NCBI GenBank assembly: GCA_015654715.1
Contig: JAATGK010000038.1
Span: forward strand, 1 to 13,271
Direction: 5' to 3'
From: Alphaproteobacteria bacterium
GTDB lineage: Bacteria; Pseudomonadota; Alphaproteobacteria; Micropepsales; Micropepsaceae
DNA length: 13,271 bases
The notes below the pieces were generated by a model that saw only the letters and a program-made list of their open reading frames with translations, did not search any database and had not been told where the DNA came from. The position numbers and the translations under genes are program-made. How positions within the stretch are numbered: position 1 is the first letter of the stretch; every line of letters starts with the position of its first letter. Below are positions 1 to 8,922 of this stretch, in pieces.

Positions 1-1015
1 GCACGCGCAAAATTTTCTCGCGGCCGGCGAGATCCGGGTTGGGAACGGTGATTTCGCGGTCGAAACGGCCGGGGCGCAACAGCGCCGGATCGAGCACGTC
101 GGGCCGGTTGGTGGCGGCGATCAGGATGACGCCTTCGTTGGTCTCGAAGCCGTCCATCTCGACCAAAAGCTGATTCAGCGTCTGCTCGCGCTCGTCGTTA
201 CCGCCGCCGAGGCCGGCGCCGCGATGGCGGCCGACCGCGTCGATTTCGTCGATGAACACGATGCAGGGCGAATTCTTTTTGGCCTGTTCGAACATGTCGC
301 GAACGCGGGAGGCGCCGACGCCGACAAACATTTCGACGAAGTCGGAACCCGAAATGGTGAAGAACGGCACGTTGGCTTCACCGGCGATGGCACGCGCCAG
401 CAAGGTCTTGCCGGTACCCGGCGGGCCGACGAGCAGAACGCCCTTCGGAATACGGCCGCCCAGGCGCTGGAATTTCTGCGGGTCTTTCAGGAAGTCGACG
501 ATCTCCTTGAGGTCTTCCTTGGCCTCATCGACACCCGCCACATCTTCGAAGGTGACACGGCCCTGGCGTTCGGTGAGGAGCTTGGCTTTGCTTTTGCCGA
601 ACCCCATTGCCTTGCCGCCGCCGCCTTGCATCTGGCGCAGGAAGAACACCCACACGCCAATCAAGAGCAGCATCGGGAACCAGTTCACCAACACGTTGAG
701 AAGCGTCGGCATGCCGTCATCGCGCTTGGCGATGGAGGCGTTAACGTCCGGATGGTCTTTCAGGAGATTCCACAGGTTCTGGTCCTGCGGCGGCACCGTG
801 GTGGTGAATTGCGTACCGTTACGCAGTTCGCCCTTTGCCTCATCATCCTGGATGGTGAGTTTCTGGACGTTGCCCTTCTGAATTTCCTGGGTCAGGGCGG
901 TGTAGCTGTACGTCGTGGCTTGGGCGCTCTTGTTCGACCCCTGGAACAGATTGAAGAGGAGGACCAAGAGCAGCGCGATCAGAATCCACAGCGCCAGATT
1001 GCGGAGGTTATTCAA
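1..1015 (-). CDS. ftsH: ATP-dependent zinc metalloprotease FtsH (N-terminal part, cut by window edge)
   Basis: FtsH is a hexameric inner-membrane AAA+ protease that degrades misfolded membrane proteins and short-lived regulators. The 338 codons present show an N-terminal membrane segment (about residues 6-24), a short periplasmic domain, a second membrane segment (about 105-127) and the AAA module. The module has Walker A GPPGTGKT (about 195-202), Walker B IVFIDEID (about 250-257) and a second region of homology, [20 protein letters not shown] (about 299-318). The zinc-binding HEXXH protease domain lies beyond the window. The start is TTG at 1015: it gives the family-typical beginning [16 protein letters not shown] sits just upstream, and an in-frame TAA at 1064-1066 with no ATG in between rules out a much longer form. 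It is the last gene of a ybgF-tilS-ftsH row, 141 bases after tilS, which leaves room for its own promoter. Confidence 0.97.
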   Translation of the reverse strand, partial: MNNLRNLALWILIALLLVLLFNLFQGSNKSAQATTYSYTALTQEIQKGNVQKLTIQDDEAKGELRNGTQFTTTVPPQDQNLWNLLKDHPDVNASIAKRDDGMPTLLNVLVNWFPMLLLIGVWVFFLRQMQGGGGKAMGFGKSKAKLLTERQGRVTFEDVAGVDEAKEDLKEIVDFLKDPQKFQRLGGRIPKGVLLVGPPGTGKTLLARAIAGEANVPFFTISGSDFVEMFVGVGASRVRDMFEQAKKNSPCIVFIDEIDAVGRHRGAGLGGGNDEREQTLNQLLVEMDGFETNEGVILIAATNRPDVLDPALLRPGRFDREITVPNPDLAGREKILRV

Positions 1016-1068
1016 GGCGGTCCTTTCTCGGTGGCCGTTCGGCCTCGACAAGACAGAAAAACGTTATC

Positions 1069-1101
1069 CTATAGATAGGCGGTCTTTTCGTCCTTGCCAG
1101 A
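1069..1101 (-). promoter_or_regulatory. Possible heat-shock (sigma32-like) promoter of ftsH
   Basis: In the tilS-ftsH gap the minus strand reads CCTATCTATAG at 1079-1069. This is close to the alphaproteobacterial sigma32 -10 consensus CYTATNTNNG, with the final G one base late. It lies about 54 bases before the TTG start. The expected CTTG -35 box, 17-18 bases upstream, is poor (TCTG at 1101-1098). ftsH is a known heat-shock gene in many bacteria, which makes the site plausible, but the -35 mismatch keeps this a weak call. Confidence 0.22.
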
Positions 1102-1156
1102 TTTAGAAAAGGTAAGGAATTTAACCGACTAGCGCAAGATTATGCCGCCAGGCCAC

Positions 1157-2170
1157 TTAAAAACCTGTTTGCCCTGTGTCCAATTTGGCTGTGCGGCCTT
1201 TTTCCTTTTCAATCAAGAGGGTTCCGGGCCCGTATAGGCGCGCCGCTTTGGGCGCCGGAGCGATCCGGCAGCCGTGCAAAGTTCGCCCCCCACCCAAGGA
1301 ACCCTCTGTGATTGCCGTAAACAAAGCTGACAGCCGATCGAACCGCGGCCGGTAGGGATTAAGCGTCGTCGCCATCAAGATTTTTGCCAGTGCCCGCAAT
1401 CCCAATTCCGCCGGAGCGCTAGCGAGGGCTTGGGGATCGAGCGCGAACCCGCCCCGGCAAGGCTGGCAGGCCCGCGCCAGCACCGCCTGGGAGACGATGT
1501 CGAGCGCCTCGCGCGCCCGGGCGAGATGAGCGGCGGTCTCCACCAGCCGCTCCGGGGTGAGCCCAAGGGGGGCGAGCCCCGGCCATGCCAGCCGGACGCG
1601 TACCCGCGCAAAGCGCGCGTCGGCATTCATCGGGTCTTCGATCCAGCGCTGCCCGCGCGCCACCAGGAACGCGCGCAGGGCCCGCCGGTCGAAGCCCAGC
1701 AACGGGCGAGCCAGCCACAAGGGACCAAACCCGATTTCGGGAAAAGGGGCACACTCGCGCATCCCAGCCAGACCATCGACGCCGCTGCCCCGCGCCAGGC
1801 GCAACAGGATCGTCTCGGCCTGGTCGTCGCGTGTATGGGCAACATAAACGGCCGCGAGCTTGTGGCTCTTGGCGAAGGCCCCGATCAGCCCGTAACGCAG
1901 CCGTCGCGCCGAGGCTTCGACATCGGCGACCGGCGCAGGATCGTTGGACGCCAGGACATGACCGCTCAGACCGAGTTTCTTCGCCCAGCGCACGACTTGG
2001 CGTGCTTCGGCCGCGGATTCCGGGCGCAGCCCGTGATCGACGCTGAGCACAACGGGTAGTTTGCGGCGTTGCGCCTTGGCCCAGTCGCGCAACAAAAGCA
2101 TGAGTGCCAGCGAGTCCGAGCCGCCCGATACCGCGACCGCAGCCGGCCACGGCGCCCCACAAGCCGTCAT
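1157..2170 (-). CDS. tilS: tRNA(Ile)-lysidine synthetase TilS
   Basis: TilS attaches lysine to C34 of the CAU-anticodon isoleucine tRNA, using ATP, so that the tRNA reads AUA as Ile. The 337-residue product has the PP-loop SGGSDS at residues 15-20, the HTRDDQAET motif at 112-120 followed by LLRLARGSGVDGL, and IEDPMNADARFARVRVR at about 177-193. These are N-type ATP pyrophosphatase and TilS signatures. It is shorter than the 432-residue E. coli enzyme; the C-terminal domain appears reduced or absent. The start is uncertain: ATG at 2170 leaves only 14 residues before the PP-loop and has no clear ribosome site. CTG at 2194 is preceded by AAGGA with 8-base spacing and would add eight family-like residues. 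No ATG, GTG or TTG occurs in frame between them. The gene follows ybgF closely (28 bases with the ATG start, 4 with CTG), so translation is probably coupled. Confidence 0.95.
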   Translation of the reverse strand: MTACGAPWPAAVAVSGGSDSLALMLLLRDWAKAQRRKLPVVLSVDHGLRPESAAEARQVVRWAKKLGLSGHVLASNDPAPVADVEASARRLRYGLIGAFAKSHKLAAVYVAHTRDDQAETILLRLARGSGVDGLAGMRECAPFPEIGFGPLWLARPLLGFDRRALRAFLVARGQRWIEDPMNADARFARVRVRLAWPGLAPLGLTPERLVETAAHLARAREALDIVSQAVLARACQPCRGGFALDPQALASAPAELGLRALAKILMATTLNPYRPRFDRLSALFTAITEGSLGGGRTLHGCRIAPAPKAARLYGPGTLLIEKEKGRTAKLDTGQTGF

Positions 2171-2198
2171 CGCAGCGGCGAAGGCTGACTTCAGATCG

Positions 2199-3101
2199 TC
2201 AGTCCTTGGGGCACTTGACCCGCGCCGAAGCCGCCTGGCTGAGGATGGTGGCCGGGGCTTGCTTGTATTTGCCTTTGATTGCGCCAAGCGTAACGCAGCC
2301 TTTCTCTTTCTCACCCATCGCCAGGAGCGACTGACCGAGCTTAAGCATACTCTCGGCGCCCTGCGGGTTCGTGGGATATTTCTTGATCTGCTCGGCGAAG
2401 GCCACCGCCGCCGCCGCATAGTCTTTCTGCACAAAGGCGATGTTGCCGACCCAATAGACTGCCTGCGGCGCCAGCGGATCCTTCGGATTGGCATCGGCAA
2501 AGGCGCGGAACGCGGCACGTGCTTCGTCGTAGCGGGCGCGGGCAAGAAGGTTCATCGCCTCGTCGTATTGGCCTTTCGATGCCGACTGCGCCGCAGGTTG
2601 GCCGGCCGCAAGCGTTCCGAGCGTGCCGCCGCCGGCTGGACCCGGCCTCGTACCGGCCGCACCCGATTTGCCGCCACCGGGCGCCACCAGCGCGGCGACC
2701 GCTTGATTGGGATCGCACGGCAGGCTGTTGCCCGAATTGTCAGGTGCCGTTCCCGCCCCCAACTGCTGGGCGGCGAGTGTACACAGCTTGTAATCGAAAT
2801 CCTTTTGCTGGCGATCGATACGCTGCGCAAGTTCCTGGATCTGGTGGGCCAACGTCTCGTTCTGGCCGGTGGACTGGCGCAGCGCCTGTTCGAGATCGCC
2901 GATGCGTTGGCGCAACTCCGCGATGCCGGCGTCCTGATCATTTTCGCGCTGCTCGGCCTTAAGACGCGCCGCCTTTTCGTCGTCGCTCTCACCGAACAGG
3001 CCTCTGACCTCGACCGGGTGCAGATAGCCGAAACTCGCTGCTCCCGCCGGACACAGGACCATTATCATTGCCGCGGCTGCGGCGCCCATTCGCCAATTCA
3101 T
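2199..3101 (-). CDS. ybgF: Tol-Pal cell division coordinator YbgF/CpoB
   Basis: CpoB/YbgF is a periplasmic protein that links the Tol-Pal machine with septal peptidoglycan synthesis. The 300-residue product shows a signal peptide (hydrophobic core about residues 6-19, likely cleavage near AGA-A at 21-22). A polar heptad-rich segment at about 43-105 is probably the coiled-coil oligomerisation region. A Gly/Pro/Ala-rich linker follows at about 140-175. The C-terminal tetratricopeptide region (about 178-297) has typical repeats such as YWVGNIAFVQKDYAAAAVAF. The chosen ATG at 3101 has GGAG eight bases upstream. ATGs at 3107 and 3125 are also in frame; the latter abuts a palindromic repeat and lacks a ribosome site. 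It lies 187 bases after pal, beyond a terminator, so it probably has its own promoter or depends on read-through. tilS follows closely. Confidence 0.93.
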   Translation of the reverse strand: MNWRMGAAAAAMIMVLCPAGAASFGYLHPVEVRGLFGESDDEKAARLKAEQRENDQDAGIAELRQRIGDLEQALRQSTGQNETLAHQIQELAQRIDRQQKDFDYKLCTLAAQQLGAGTAPDNSGNSLPCDPNQAVAALVAPGGGKSGAAGTRPGPAGGGTLGTLAAGQPAAQSASKGQYDEAMNLLARARYDEARAAFRAFADANPKDPLAPQAVYWVGNIAFVQKDYAAAAVAFAEQIKKYPTNPQGAESMLKLGQSLLAMGEKEKGCVTLGAIKGKYKQAPATILSQAASARVKCPKD

Positions 3102-3126
3102 GACCATCACTCCGGATCGGCGCATC

Positions 3127-3170
3127 TTAGAGCGTCTTCGCGAAAAGTGTGCAGCGGTATTCCGTTCTAA
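3127..3170. repeat. Degenerate intergenic palindromic repeat of Rhizobiales type
   Basis: The plus strand starts with TTAGAG and ends with TCTAA, with the core CGAAAAGTGTGCAGCGG at 3142-3158. From memory, very similar sequences (a GAAAAGTGTGCAGCGG core flanked by palindromic arms) are scattered in many copies between genes of Rhizobiales genomes. The outer arms here pair imperfectly, so this copy looks decayed. It sits in the untranslated leader of ybgF, immediately upstream of the ATG at 3125. Only one copy is visible in the window. The family assignment is recollection, not a search result. Confidence 0.5.
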
Positions 3171-3229
3171 AACGCAAAAAAACACACAGAGGAAAAATTA
3201 CGTCTCCGACACTTTCAAACCAAACTGGG

Positions 3230-3264
3230 CCGAAAAACAAAGGGGCGCCGAAGCCGGCGCCCCT
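3230..3264 (-). terminator. Rho-independent terminator after pal
   Basis: A perfect 10-bp GC-rich stem (3241-3250 AGGGGCGCCG paired with 3255-3264 CGGCGCCCCT, four-base loop AAGC) begins 24 bases past the pal stop codon. In the minus direction it is followed at once by the U-rich tract TTGTTTTTCG (3239-3230). On the plus strand the hairpin is followed by CATATC, so it is directional for the tol-pal transcript. It separates tolQRAB-pal from ybgF-tilS-ftsH. Confidence 0.88.
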
Positions 3265-3288
3265 CATATCAAGCGCTCGTAAGCAAGC

Positions 3289-3801
3289 TTACGAGTTCGC
3301 GCCGGAAGCGATGATCGTCACGCCGCGGCGGTTCTGCGACCAGCAGGCTTCCGTCGAGTCGGAACAGATCGGACGTTCCTTGCCGTAGGACACCGTGTCG
3401 ACACGCGCGGCGGAGACGCCGAGGCTGACCAGATATTCCTTCACGGCGTTGGCGCGCTTGGCACCGAGCGCGATGTTGTATTCGCGGGTGCCGCGTTCGT
3501 CGGCATGACCTTCAACGGTCACTTTGATGTTGGGGTATTTGGCAAGCCAAGCGGCTTGACGCTGCAACGTCGACTTGTCCTGATCCAAAACCGCGTACAG
3601 ATTATATTCAAAGTGGACGGTATCACCGACGTTGACCTTAAGGTCTTCAGCGCTGCCGGGCACGATCGTCGAAGCCGGCGGCGGGGCCGGTTGGGCGACT
3701 GGCGCAGCAGGCGGCGGAGCCGGCGGCGGCTTCGTCGCACAACCGGCGACAAACAGCGAGAAAGCGATGACGGCCAGGGGGCCGACTGCAAAATTCTTCA
3801 T
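3289..3801 (-). CDS. pal: Peptidoglycan-associated lipoprotein Pal
   Basis: Pal is an outer-membrane lipoprotein that binds peptidoglycan and is moved by TolB and TolA to the division site. The 170-residue product has a lipoprotein signal with lipobox VAGC (Cys21), then a proline-rich tether (residues 25-43, with PPP runs), then an OmpA-type peptidoglycan-binding domain (about 63-166). Conserved features include EGHADERGTREYNIALGAKRA (97-117, where Asp and Arg residues contact diaminopimelate) and QNRRGV near the end. Two cysteines (146 and 153) lie in the last loop and could form a disulfide. The ATG at 3801 has AGGAG eleven bases upstream. It follows tolB after 116 bases and ends just before a terminator, so it closes the Tol-Pal operon. 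Confidence 0.98.
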   Translation of the reverse strand: MKNFAVGPLAVIAFSLFVAGCATKPPPAPPPAAPVAQPAPPPASTIVPGSAEDLKVNVGDTVHFEYNLYAVLDQDKSTLQRQAAWLAKYPNIKVTVEGHADERGTREYNIALGAKRANAVKEYLVSLGVSAARVDTVSYGKERPICSDSTEACWSQNRRGVTIIASGANS

Positions 3802-3917
3802 AGTTATCCCAACTCCTCAAGCACAAGCGCGTGGCGCCTTTTGAGAGCTCCGCGCTCAGATTCTTTTTCGCACCTACCCAATACGCCCTCGGTGGGCGGA
3901 TTGTAAGGAGAATACAC

Positions 3918-5234
3918 CTACTGGATCAAGGGCGACCAAGCCGGATCGGAGGCGTCGCCCGGGGTCGAAACGCGTCTTTGGTTGCGACCTGTGACATCAA
4001 TAGACCATATTTGCGAGCCGCGACCACCTTGGATTGTGCGCGTGAACATCAGAACGCGGCCATTCGGGGCCCAGGTAGGACCCTCGTCCTGCCAACCGTT
4101 TGACAGAATCCGCTCTCCACTACCGTCAGGGTGCATCACGCCGATACGGAACTGGGCGCTGGTCACGTGGGTAAAGGCGATCAAATCCCCGCGAGGCGAC
4201 CACACCGGCGTACCGTGATGTCCCTCGCCGAAGCTGATGCGGTGCGGATTGGAACCATCGGCGTTCATCACATAGATCTGCTGGCTGCCGCCACGGTCGG
4301 ATTCAAACACGATCTGCTTGCCGTCGGGCGAAAACGATGGGGCGGTGTCAACCGCCGGATCATAGGTCAGCCGCTTGGTCTGCCGCGTGCGCAAATCCAT
4401 GACGTAAATGTCTGAATTGCCACCCATTTCCAGCGTCATAGCGACCAGATTGCCGTCCGGCGAGAAGCGTGGCGAGAACGTCATGTTGGGGAAGTCGCCG
4501 AGCTTTTCCTGACGGCCGGTTTCGAGATCGAACAGATACACGCGCGGCTTGCCCGTCGTGTACGACATGTAAGCGATCATTTGCGCGGAAGGGTTGAACC
4601 GCGGTGTCAGCACCAGATAGCCGTTGGTGAGGAAGCTCGGATTGGCGCCGTCCTCGTCCATGATGGCGAGCCGCTTCTGGCGGTGCAGCGCCGTCCCGGA
4701 CTCCGAAATGAAAACGATACGGGTGTCGAAGTAGCCTTTTTCACCCGTAATGCGCTGGTAGATGGCGTCCGAGATCATGTGGGCGACACGCCGCCACGTC
4801 GCCGGCTGGGTGGTGAACTGAAGCCCCAGCATCTGGCTTTCGCCGTAGACGTCCCACAACCGGAAATCGACTCTGAGGCGCCCGTCAGGCTGCATCGCTG
4901 CCTGGCCGGTAACGAGGCCTTGCGCGTTGATCACCCGCCAGTTCTGGAAGTTGGGCGCCACGTTGATGTTGGTGATTTGCTCAATATAGCTCTTGGGATC
5001 GAGCGACCGGAAAAGACCGGACCGGTCGAGGTCGGCGCGCACCACCTTGGCGATGTTCTGGATTGCGGCGGCGGCGGCGGGATCGGCGGCGGCCGGTGTC
5101 ACCGAGACGAAATCGGGAATGGCGATCGGCAGCGGCTGGATATTGCCCTGGTTGACGTCGACCTGCAGCGGGGCCGCGAACGCGAGCGGAGCAACCGCCA
5201 GAAGCATCGCAGCGACAACACCCAAGATTCTCAT
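3918..5234 (-). CDS. tolB: Tol-Pal system periplasmic protein TolB
   Basis: TolB is the soluble periplasmic partner that shuttles between Pal and TolA. The 438-residue product, the usual family length, has a clear signal peptide with cleavage near AFA-A (about residue 20). An N-terminal alpha/beta domain (about 22-165) follows, then a six-bladed beta-propeller (about 175-435). The propeller shows repeated WD40-like PD40 motifs such as [44 protein letters not shown] and [14 protein letters not shown]. The open frame extends further upstream into tolA, but the ATG at 5234 is preceded by AGGAGA at seven-base spacing and gives a proper signal peptide. It lies 19 bases after tolA, so it is probably translated from the same message. 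Confidence 0.98.
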   Translation of the reverse strand: MRILGVVAAMLLAVAPLAFAAPLQVDVNQGNIQPLPIAIPDFVSVTPAAADPAAAAAIQNIAKVVRADLDRSGLFRSLDPKSYIEQITNINVAPNFQNWRVINAQGLVTGQAAMQPDGRLRVDFRLWDVYGESQMLGLQFTTQPATWRRVAHMISDAIYQRITGEKGYFDTRIVFISESGTALHRQKRLAIMDEDGANPSFLTNGYLVLTPRFNPSAQMIAYMSYTTGKPRVYLFDLETGRQEKLGDFPNMTFSPRFSPDGNLVAMTLEMGGNSDIYVMDLRTRQTKRLTYDPAVDTAPSFSPDGKQIVFESDRGGSQQIYVMNADGSNPHRISFGEGHHGTPVWSPRGDLIAFTHVTSAQFRIGVMHPDGSGERILSNGWQDEGPTWAPNGRVLMFTRTIQGGRGSQIWSIDVTGRNQRRVSTPGDASDPAWSPLIQ

Positions 5235-5253
5235 TCGCCGTCTCCTTGCCTGT

Positions 5254-5997
5254 TCACGGACCGACCACGTCATGCGGATTAAAGTTGAAGCTGAAATGGC
5301 GCCATTCGGCGTAGCGATTGCCCGGCAGCTTATAGGGCTGGCACGCCTTAATGGCGCGATAGGCTGCCTGGTTCGCCGCATCGCGAGGCGTGTTGAACGG
5401 CGCCCCAGCCGACAGCAGTTTTGGCTCTCCGGTAACGTTGCCGCCGCGATCCAAATAGATGTCGTATGTGACAATCAACGCAGCGGCATTTATCGCCCCG
5501 GCGGGCGGGCTCCAGCAGCGATAAATCTGGCTGGCCAATACCGTCTGCAGATCGGCCGTCATCGCCGTGCCGGCGCCGACGCCCTGTACGGTGCGCGCCG
5601 CGATTTGCGCATTGGCGGGCTTTTTCTTGGCGAGCAGCTTTTCGATGTCGTTGATGTCGAATTTCTCGGCGTCGGTCTTCTTTTCGGGCTTCGGCTTGAC
5701 GTCGGGCTTGGTGTCGGGCGCAACGTCAATCTTGGGCGGGGCCACATCGGGCGGCTGCGCCGGCTGCTGCTCCTCGACATCGGGCGGGATGACGTCCGGC
5801 TTTACCGTCGGTTTGACATTGTTCTCGTCGCCGACCGTGACGAGATCGACCGGCACCATCGGCATCACGCTGTCGGGAATATCAAGCTTCTTCGAAAACG
5901 ACACGAAAAGGGCGACGACCAGCCCAACATGGAGCATGACCGAGAGCAATATCCCGAGGCGCGGTGCCGCCCGTTCTGCTGTCGCCCTATTTCTCAT
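5254..5997 (-). CDS. tolA: Tol-Pal energy-transducing protein TolA (short form)
   Basis: TolA is anchored in the inner membrane, senses the TolQ/R proton motor and reaches across the periplasm to TolB and Pal. The 247-residue product has one membrane segment (about 14-34) that carries the SxxxH motif (Ser19, His23) used to contact TolQ/R in TolA/TonB proteins. A Pro/Lys/Asp-rich linker follows (about 60-110), then a C-terminal TolA/TonB-like domain (about 145-242). Two cysteines (161 and 219) could pair in the periplasm. It is much shorter than E. coli TolA (421 residues) because the long helical domain is replaced by the short proline-rich linker, as is common in alphaproteobacteria. The ATG at 5997 overlaps the end of tolR by 11 bases, which suggests translational coupling. 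Confidence 0.95.
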   Translation of the reverse strand: MRNRATAERAAPRLGILLSVMLHVGLVVALFVSFSKKLDIPDSVMPMVPVDLVTVGDENNVKPTVKPDVIPPDVEEQQPAQPPDVAPPKIDVAPDTKPDVKPKPEKKTDAEKFDINDIEKLLAKKKPANAQIAARTVQGVGAGTAMTADLQTVLASQIYRCWSPPAGAINAAALIVTYDIYLDRGGNVTGEPKLLSAGAPFNTPRDAANQAAYRAIKACQPYKLPGNRYAEWRHFSFNFNPHDVVGP

Positions 5998-6439
5998 TCG
6001 GTTTCTGTACAGGAGGAGGCCCGGTCACCAGGCCGACTTTGGTGAACCCGGCCGCATTGAGAATGCCCATCACCTCGATCACCCGGCCGTAGGCGACCGA
6101 GGCGTCGCCGCGCACGTAAATGCGCTCGTCATTGCCGTTTTCGGCAATGGCCTTGAGGCGGTCAACAAGGTCGTCGGTCGCCACCTGTGTGTTCATCAGG
6201 TAGATGCGGCCGTCCTTCTTGACCGTGATCGACAAGGGCTCGCGGTTCTCGCTCAGAGGCTTGGCATTGGACTTGGGCAGATCTACCGGAATGCCCGGAC
6301 TGAGCAGCGGTGCGGTCACCATGAAGATGATCAAGAGCACCAGCATCACGTCGACGAATGGCGTAACGTTGATCTCGGCGAGCGGACGGCGCTTGCCGCC
6401 ACGGCGGCCTCCACCTGACGATGACGCGGCGGCGCCCAT
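5987..6439 (-). CDS. tolR: Tol-Pal proton channel subunit TolR
   Basis: TolR belongs to the ExbD/TolR family; with TolQ it forms the proton-driven motor that powers TolA. The 150-residue product has a basic Gly/Arg-rich N-terminus, a single membrane helix (about 27-44) with the essential proton-path aspartate (Asp30 in EINVTPFVDVMLVLL), and a periplasmic ExbD-like domain. The domain includes ITVKKDGRIYLM, VRGDASVAYGRVIEVM and a C-terminal KVGLVT strand. The ATG at 6439 comes one base after the tolQ stop codon, with AAGGTG upstream inside tolQ. A longer open frame exists upstream but only overlaps tolQ out of frame. Confidence 0.98.
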   Translation of the reverse strand: MGAAASSSGGGRRGGKRRPLAEINVTPFVDVMLVLLIIFMVTAPLLSPGIPVDLPKSNAKPLSENREPLSITVKKDGRIYLMNTQVATDDLVDRLKAIAENGNDERIYVRGDASVAYGRVIEVMGILNAAGFTKVGLVTGPPPVQKPNEK

Positions 6440-6440
6440 C

Positions 6441-7313
<873 letters not shown>

Positions 7314-7321
7314 TGAACGCG

Positions 7322-7328
7322 TTCCTCT
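7322..7328 (-). promoter_or_regulatory. Ribosome binding site of tolQ
   Basis: AGAGGAA on the minus strand, eight bases before the ATG at 7313. It matters because it supports translation of the unusual N-terminal extension of TolQ rather than initiation nearer the conserved core. Confidence 0.65.
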
Positions 7329-7344
7329 GGGCTCCCCCGGGCCG

Positions 7345-7381
7345 ATTATGCCGGGTGTAGCAGCAAAATGCTCAGCAAAAT
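7345..7381 (-). promoter_or_regulatory. Possible tolQ promoter or operator with tandem 9-bp direct repeat
   Basis: In the 93-base gap between ybgC and tolQ the minus strand carries ATTTTGCTG twice (7381-7373 and 7369-7361, 12-base period). CATAAT follows at 7350-7345, a five-of-six match to a -10 box and about 31 bases before the tolQ start. No good -35 hexamer is found at 16-18 bases. The repeat may therefore be an activator or repressor site that compensates, or the arrangement may be chance. The gap is the largest between yebC and tolA, so a second promoter for the Tol genes here makes sense. Confidence 0.3.
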
Positions 7382-7406
7382 TGTGGCAGTCGTTACGACA
7401 TTATCG

Positions 7407-7856
7407 TTAAGCCACTGTTTCAGAAAGGAAAGGCAGAATTTTGTCACGAATCTCCGGGGGAATGCGTTTGGGCCTTCCTGACAAAGAAATAATACAGGCC
7501 TCCACCTTCCCGCGGATGAGCTGCTCGTCGCCGCGCCAGATCGTCTGATCGGCCGCCATCCGCGCACCCGACAACGCCACGACCGTTGTGCGCACTTCGA
7601 TGACGTCATCCATCTTGGCGGGGTGAAGGTACTCGACTTCCACCTTGCGCAAGGCCCAGGCGGCCGGATCGGCGTCTTCCAGATAGGACGCCTTGATGTC
7701 CAGCACGCGGAAGAACTCGGTGCGGGCGCGCTCCATATAGCGCAAGTAATTCGCATGATAGACGATGCCGGAAAGGTCTGTGTCTTCGTAATAAATTCGT
7801 ACCGGCCAGATGAAGGTTTTGCCTTCAAGACGCGCCGAAACTGATGGTTCAGGCAT
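7407..7856 (-). CDS. ybgC: Tol-Pal-associated acyl-CoA thioesterase YbgC (hotdog fold)
   Basis: YbgC is a cytoplasmic 4-hydroxybenzoyl-CoA-thioesterase-family enzyme that hydrolyses acyl-CoA or acyl-carrier thioesters and is nearly always encoded just before tolQ. The 149-residue product begins with the diagnostic [32 protein letters not shown] region. Asp27 aligns with the catalytic Asp18 of E. coli YbgC and His34 with the neighbouring conserved His. The rest is a single hotdog domain of standard length. The ATG at 7856 overlaps the end of ruvB by eight bases, with AGGA five bases upstream. A longer open frame upstream only overlaps ruvB and lacks family similarity. Confidence 0.96.
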   Translation of the reverse strand: MPEPSVSARLEGKTFIWPVRIYYEDTDLSGIVYHANYLRYMERARTEFFRVLDIKASYLEDADPAAWALRKVEVEYLHPAKMDDVIEVRTTVVALSGARMAADQTIWRGDEQLIRGKVEACIISLSGRPKRIPPEIRDKILPFLSETVA

Positions 7857-8922
7857 CTCCGTCCTCGTCCCCCTCTGCAAACAGACCAATCTGGGCCGCA
7901 TCTTCCGCCGGTGCCGGCAAGCCCAAATGGGTAAACGCATTGGCCGTCAGGATACGGCCTCTGGGGCTCCGCTGCACGAAGCCTTGCTGCAACAAAAACG
8001 GCTCGATGGTCTCTTCGATGGCGTCGCGCGCCTCACCGAGAGCCGCCGCGATGGTTTCAACGCCGACCGGGCCGCCGCCGAAATTCTCGGCGATCAACTT
8101 CAAATAGCGCCGGTCGAAGGCGTCGAGGCCGCGCTTGTCAACTTCCAGCCGCGTCAAGGCGGCGTCGGCGATTTTGGCATCCACCTCGTTTTGGCCGGCC
8201 ACCGATGCAAAATCGCGCACCCGCTTCAAAAGCCGTCCGGCGATACGCGGCGTGCCGCGGGCCCGTCCGGCGATCTCGTGCGCGCCTTCGGTGGTAAGTT
8301 CCAAGCCGAGCACCCGGGCGCCGCGTTCGACAATCGAAAGCAATTCGTCCGCGGTATAGAAATTGAGCCGCACCGGTATGCCGAAGCGGTCGCGCAGCGG
8401 CGTGGTGATGAGGCCGGAGCGGGTGGTGGCGCCGACCAGGGTGAACGGGGCGAGCGTGATCTTCACCGACCGCGCCGAAGGGCCCTCGCCGATCACCAAG
8501 TCGAGCTCGAAATCCTCCATCGCCGGATAAAGGATTTCTTCCACCGCCGGATTGAGCCGATGAATTTCGTCGATGAACAGAACGTCGCGCGGCTCGAGAT
8601 TGGTGAGAATGGCAGCAAGGTCGCCCGCCTTGGCCAGCACCGGGCCCGACGTCGAGCGGAAATTCACTCCCAGTTCGCGCGCCACGATCTGCGCCAGCGT
8701 CGTCTTGCCGAGACCGGGCGGTCCGGAAAACAACACGTGGTCGAGCGCTTCGCCGCGCGCCTTGGCGGCCTGGATGAACACCGACAGGTTCTCGCGTGCC
8801 TGCGCCTGGCCGGTGAATTCGGCGAGACGCTTGGGACGCAGCGAAGATTCCAGCGCGTCGTCCTCGCTCTTCTCAGGGGCGACGAAACGGTCGGGCTTGG
8901 AGATCGGGGGTGCCTTCGCCAT
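7849..8922 (-). CDS. ruvB: Holliday junction branch migration DNA helicase RuvB
   Basis: RuvB is the AAA+ hexameric motor that, with RuvA, drives branch migration of Holliday junctions during recombinational repair. The 357-residue product has the N-terminal signature [13 protein letters not shown], Walker A GPPGLGKT (67-74), Walker B LFIDEIH (115-121), the beta-hairpin region that contacts RuvA (about 130-160), a sensor and arginine-finger segment [18 protein letters not shown], and a C-terminal winged-helix domain with RSPRGR. The length is normal apart from a slightly longer acidic tail. The ATG at 8922 directly follows the ruvA TAA with no spacer, so translation is coupled. ybgC overlaps its 3' end. 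Confidence 0.99.
   Translation of the reverse strand: MAKAPPISKPDRFVAPEKSEDDALESSLRPKRLAEFTGQAQARENLSVFIQAAKARGEALDHVLFSGPPGLGKTTLAQIVARELGVNFRSTSGPVLAKAGDLAAILTNLEPRDVLFIDEIHRLNPAVEEILYPAMEDFELDLVIGEGPSARSVKITLAPFTLVGATTRSGLITTPLRDRFGIPVRLNFYTADELLSIVERGARVLGLELTTEGAHEIAGRARGTPRIAGRLLKRVRDFASVAGQNEVDAKIADAALTRLEVDKRGLDAFDRRYLKLIAENFGGGPVGVETIAAALGEARDAIEETIEPFLLQQGFVQRSPRGRILTANAFTHLGLPAPAEDAAQIGLFAEGDEDGDA

Noticed and set aside
224..1078. Long plus-strand open frame opposite ftsH
   Set aside because: An antisense shadow; the minus strand encodes an unmistakable FtsH with Walker A, Walker B and the second region of homology.
2061..3170. Long plus-strand open frame opposite tilS and ybgF
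   Set aside because: An antisense shadow of ybgF and the 5' end of tilS, with no recognisable domain; both minus-strand proteins are clear.
3884..3898. Inverted repeat CGCCC-GGGCG after tolB as a terminator
   Set aside because: Only a 5-bp stem with no U-tract on the minus strand; pal follows as part of the same conserved operon.
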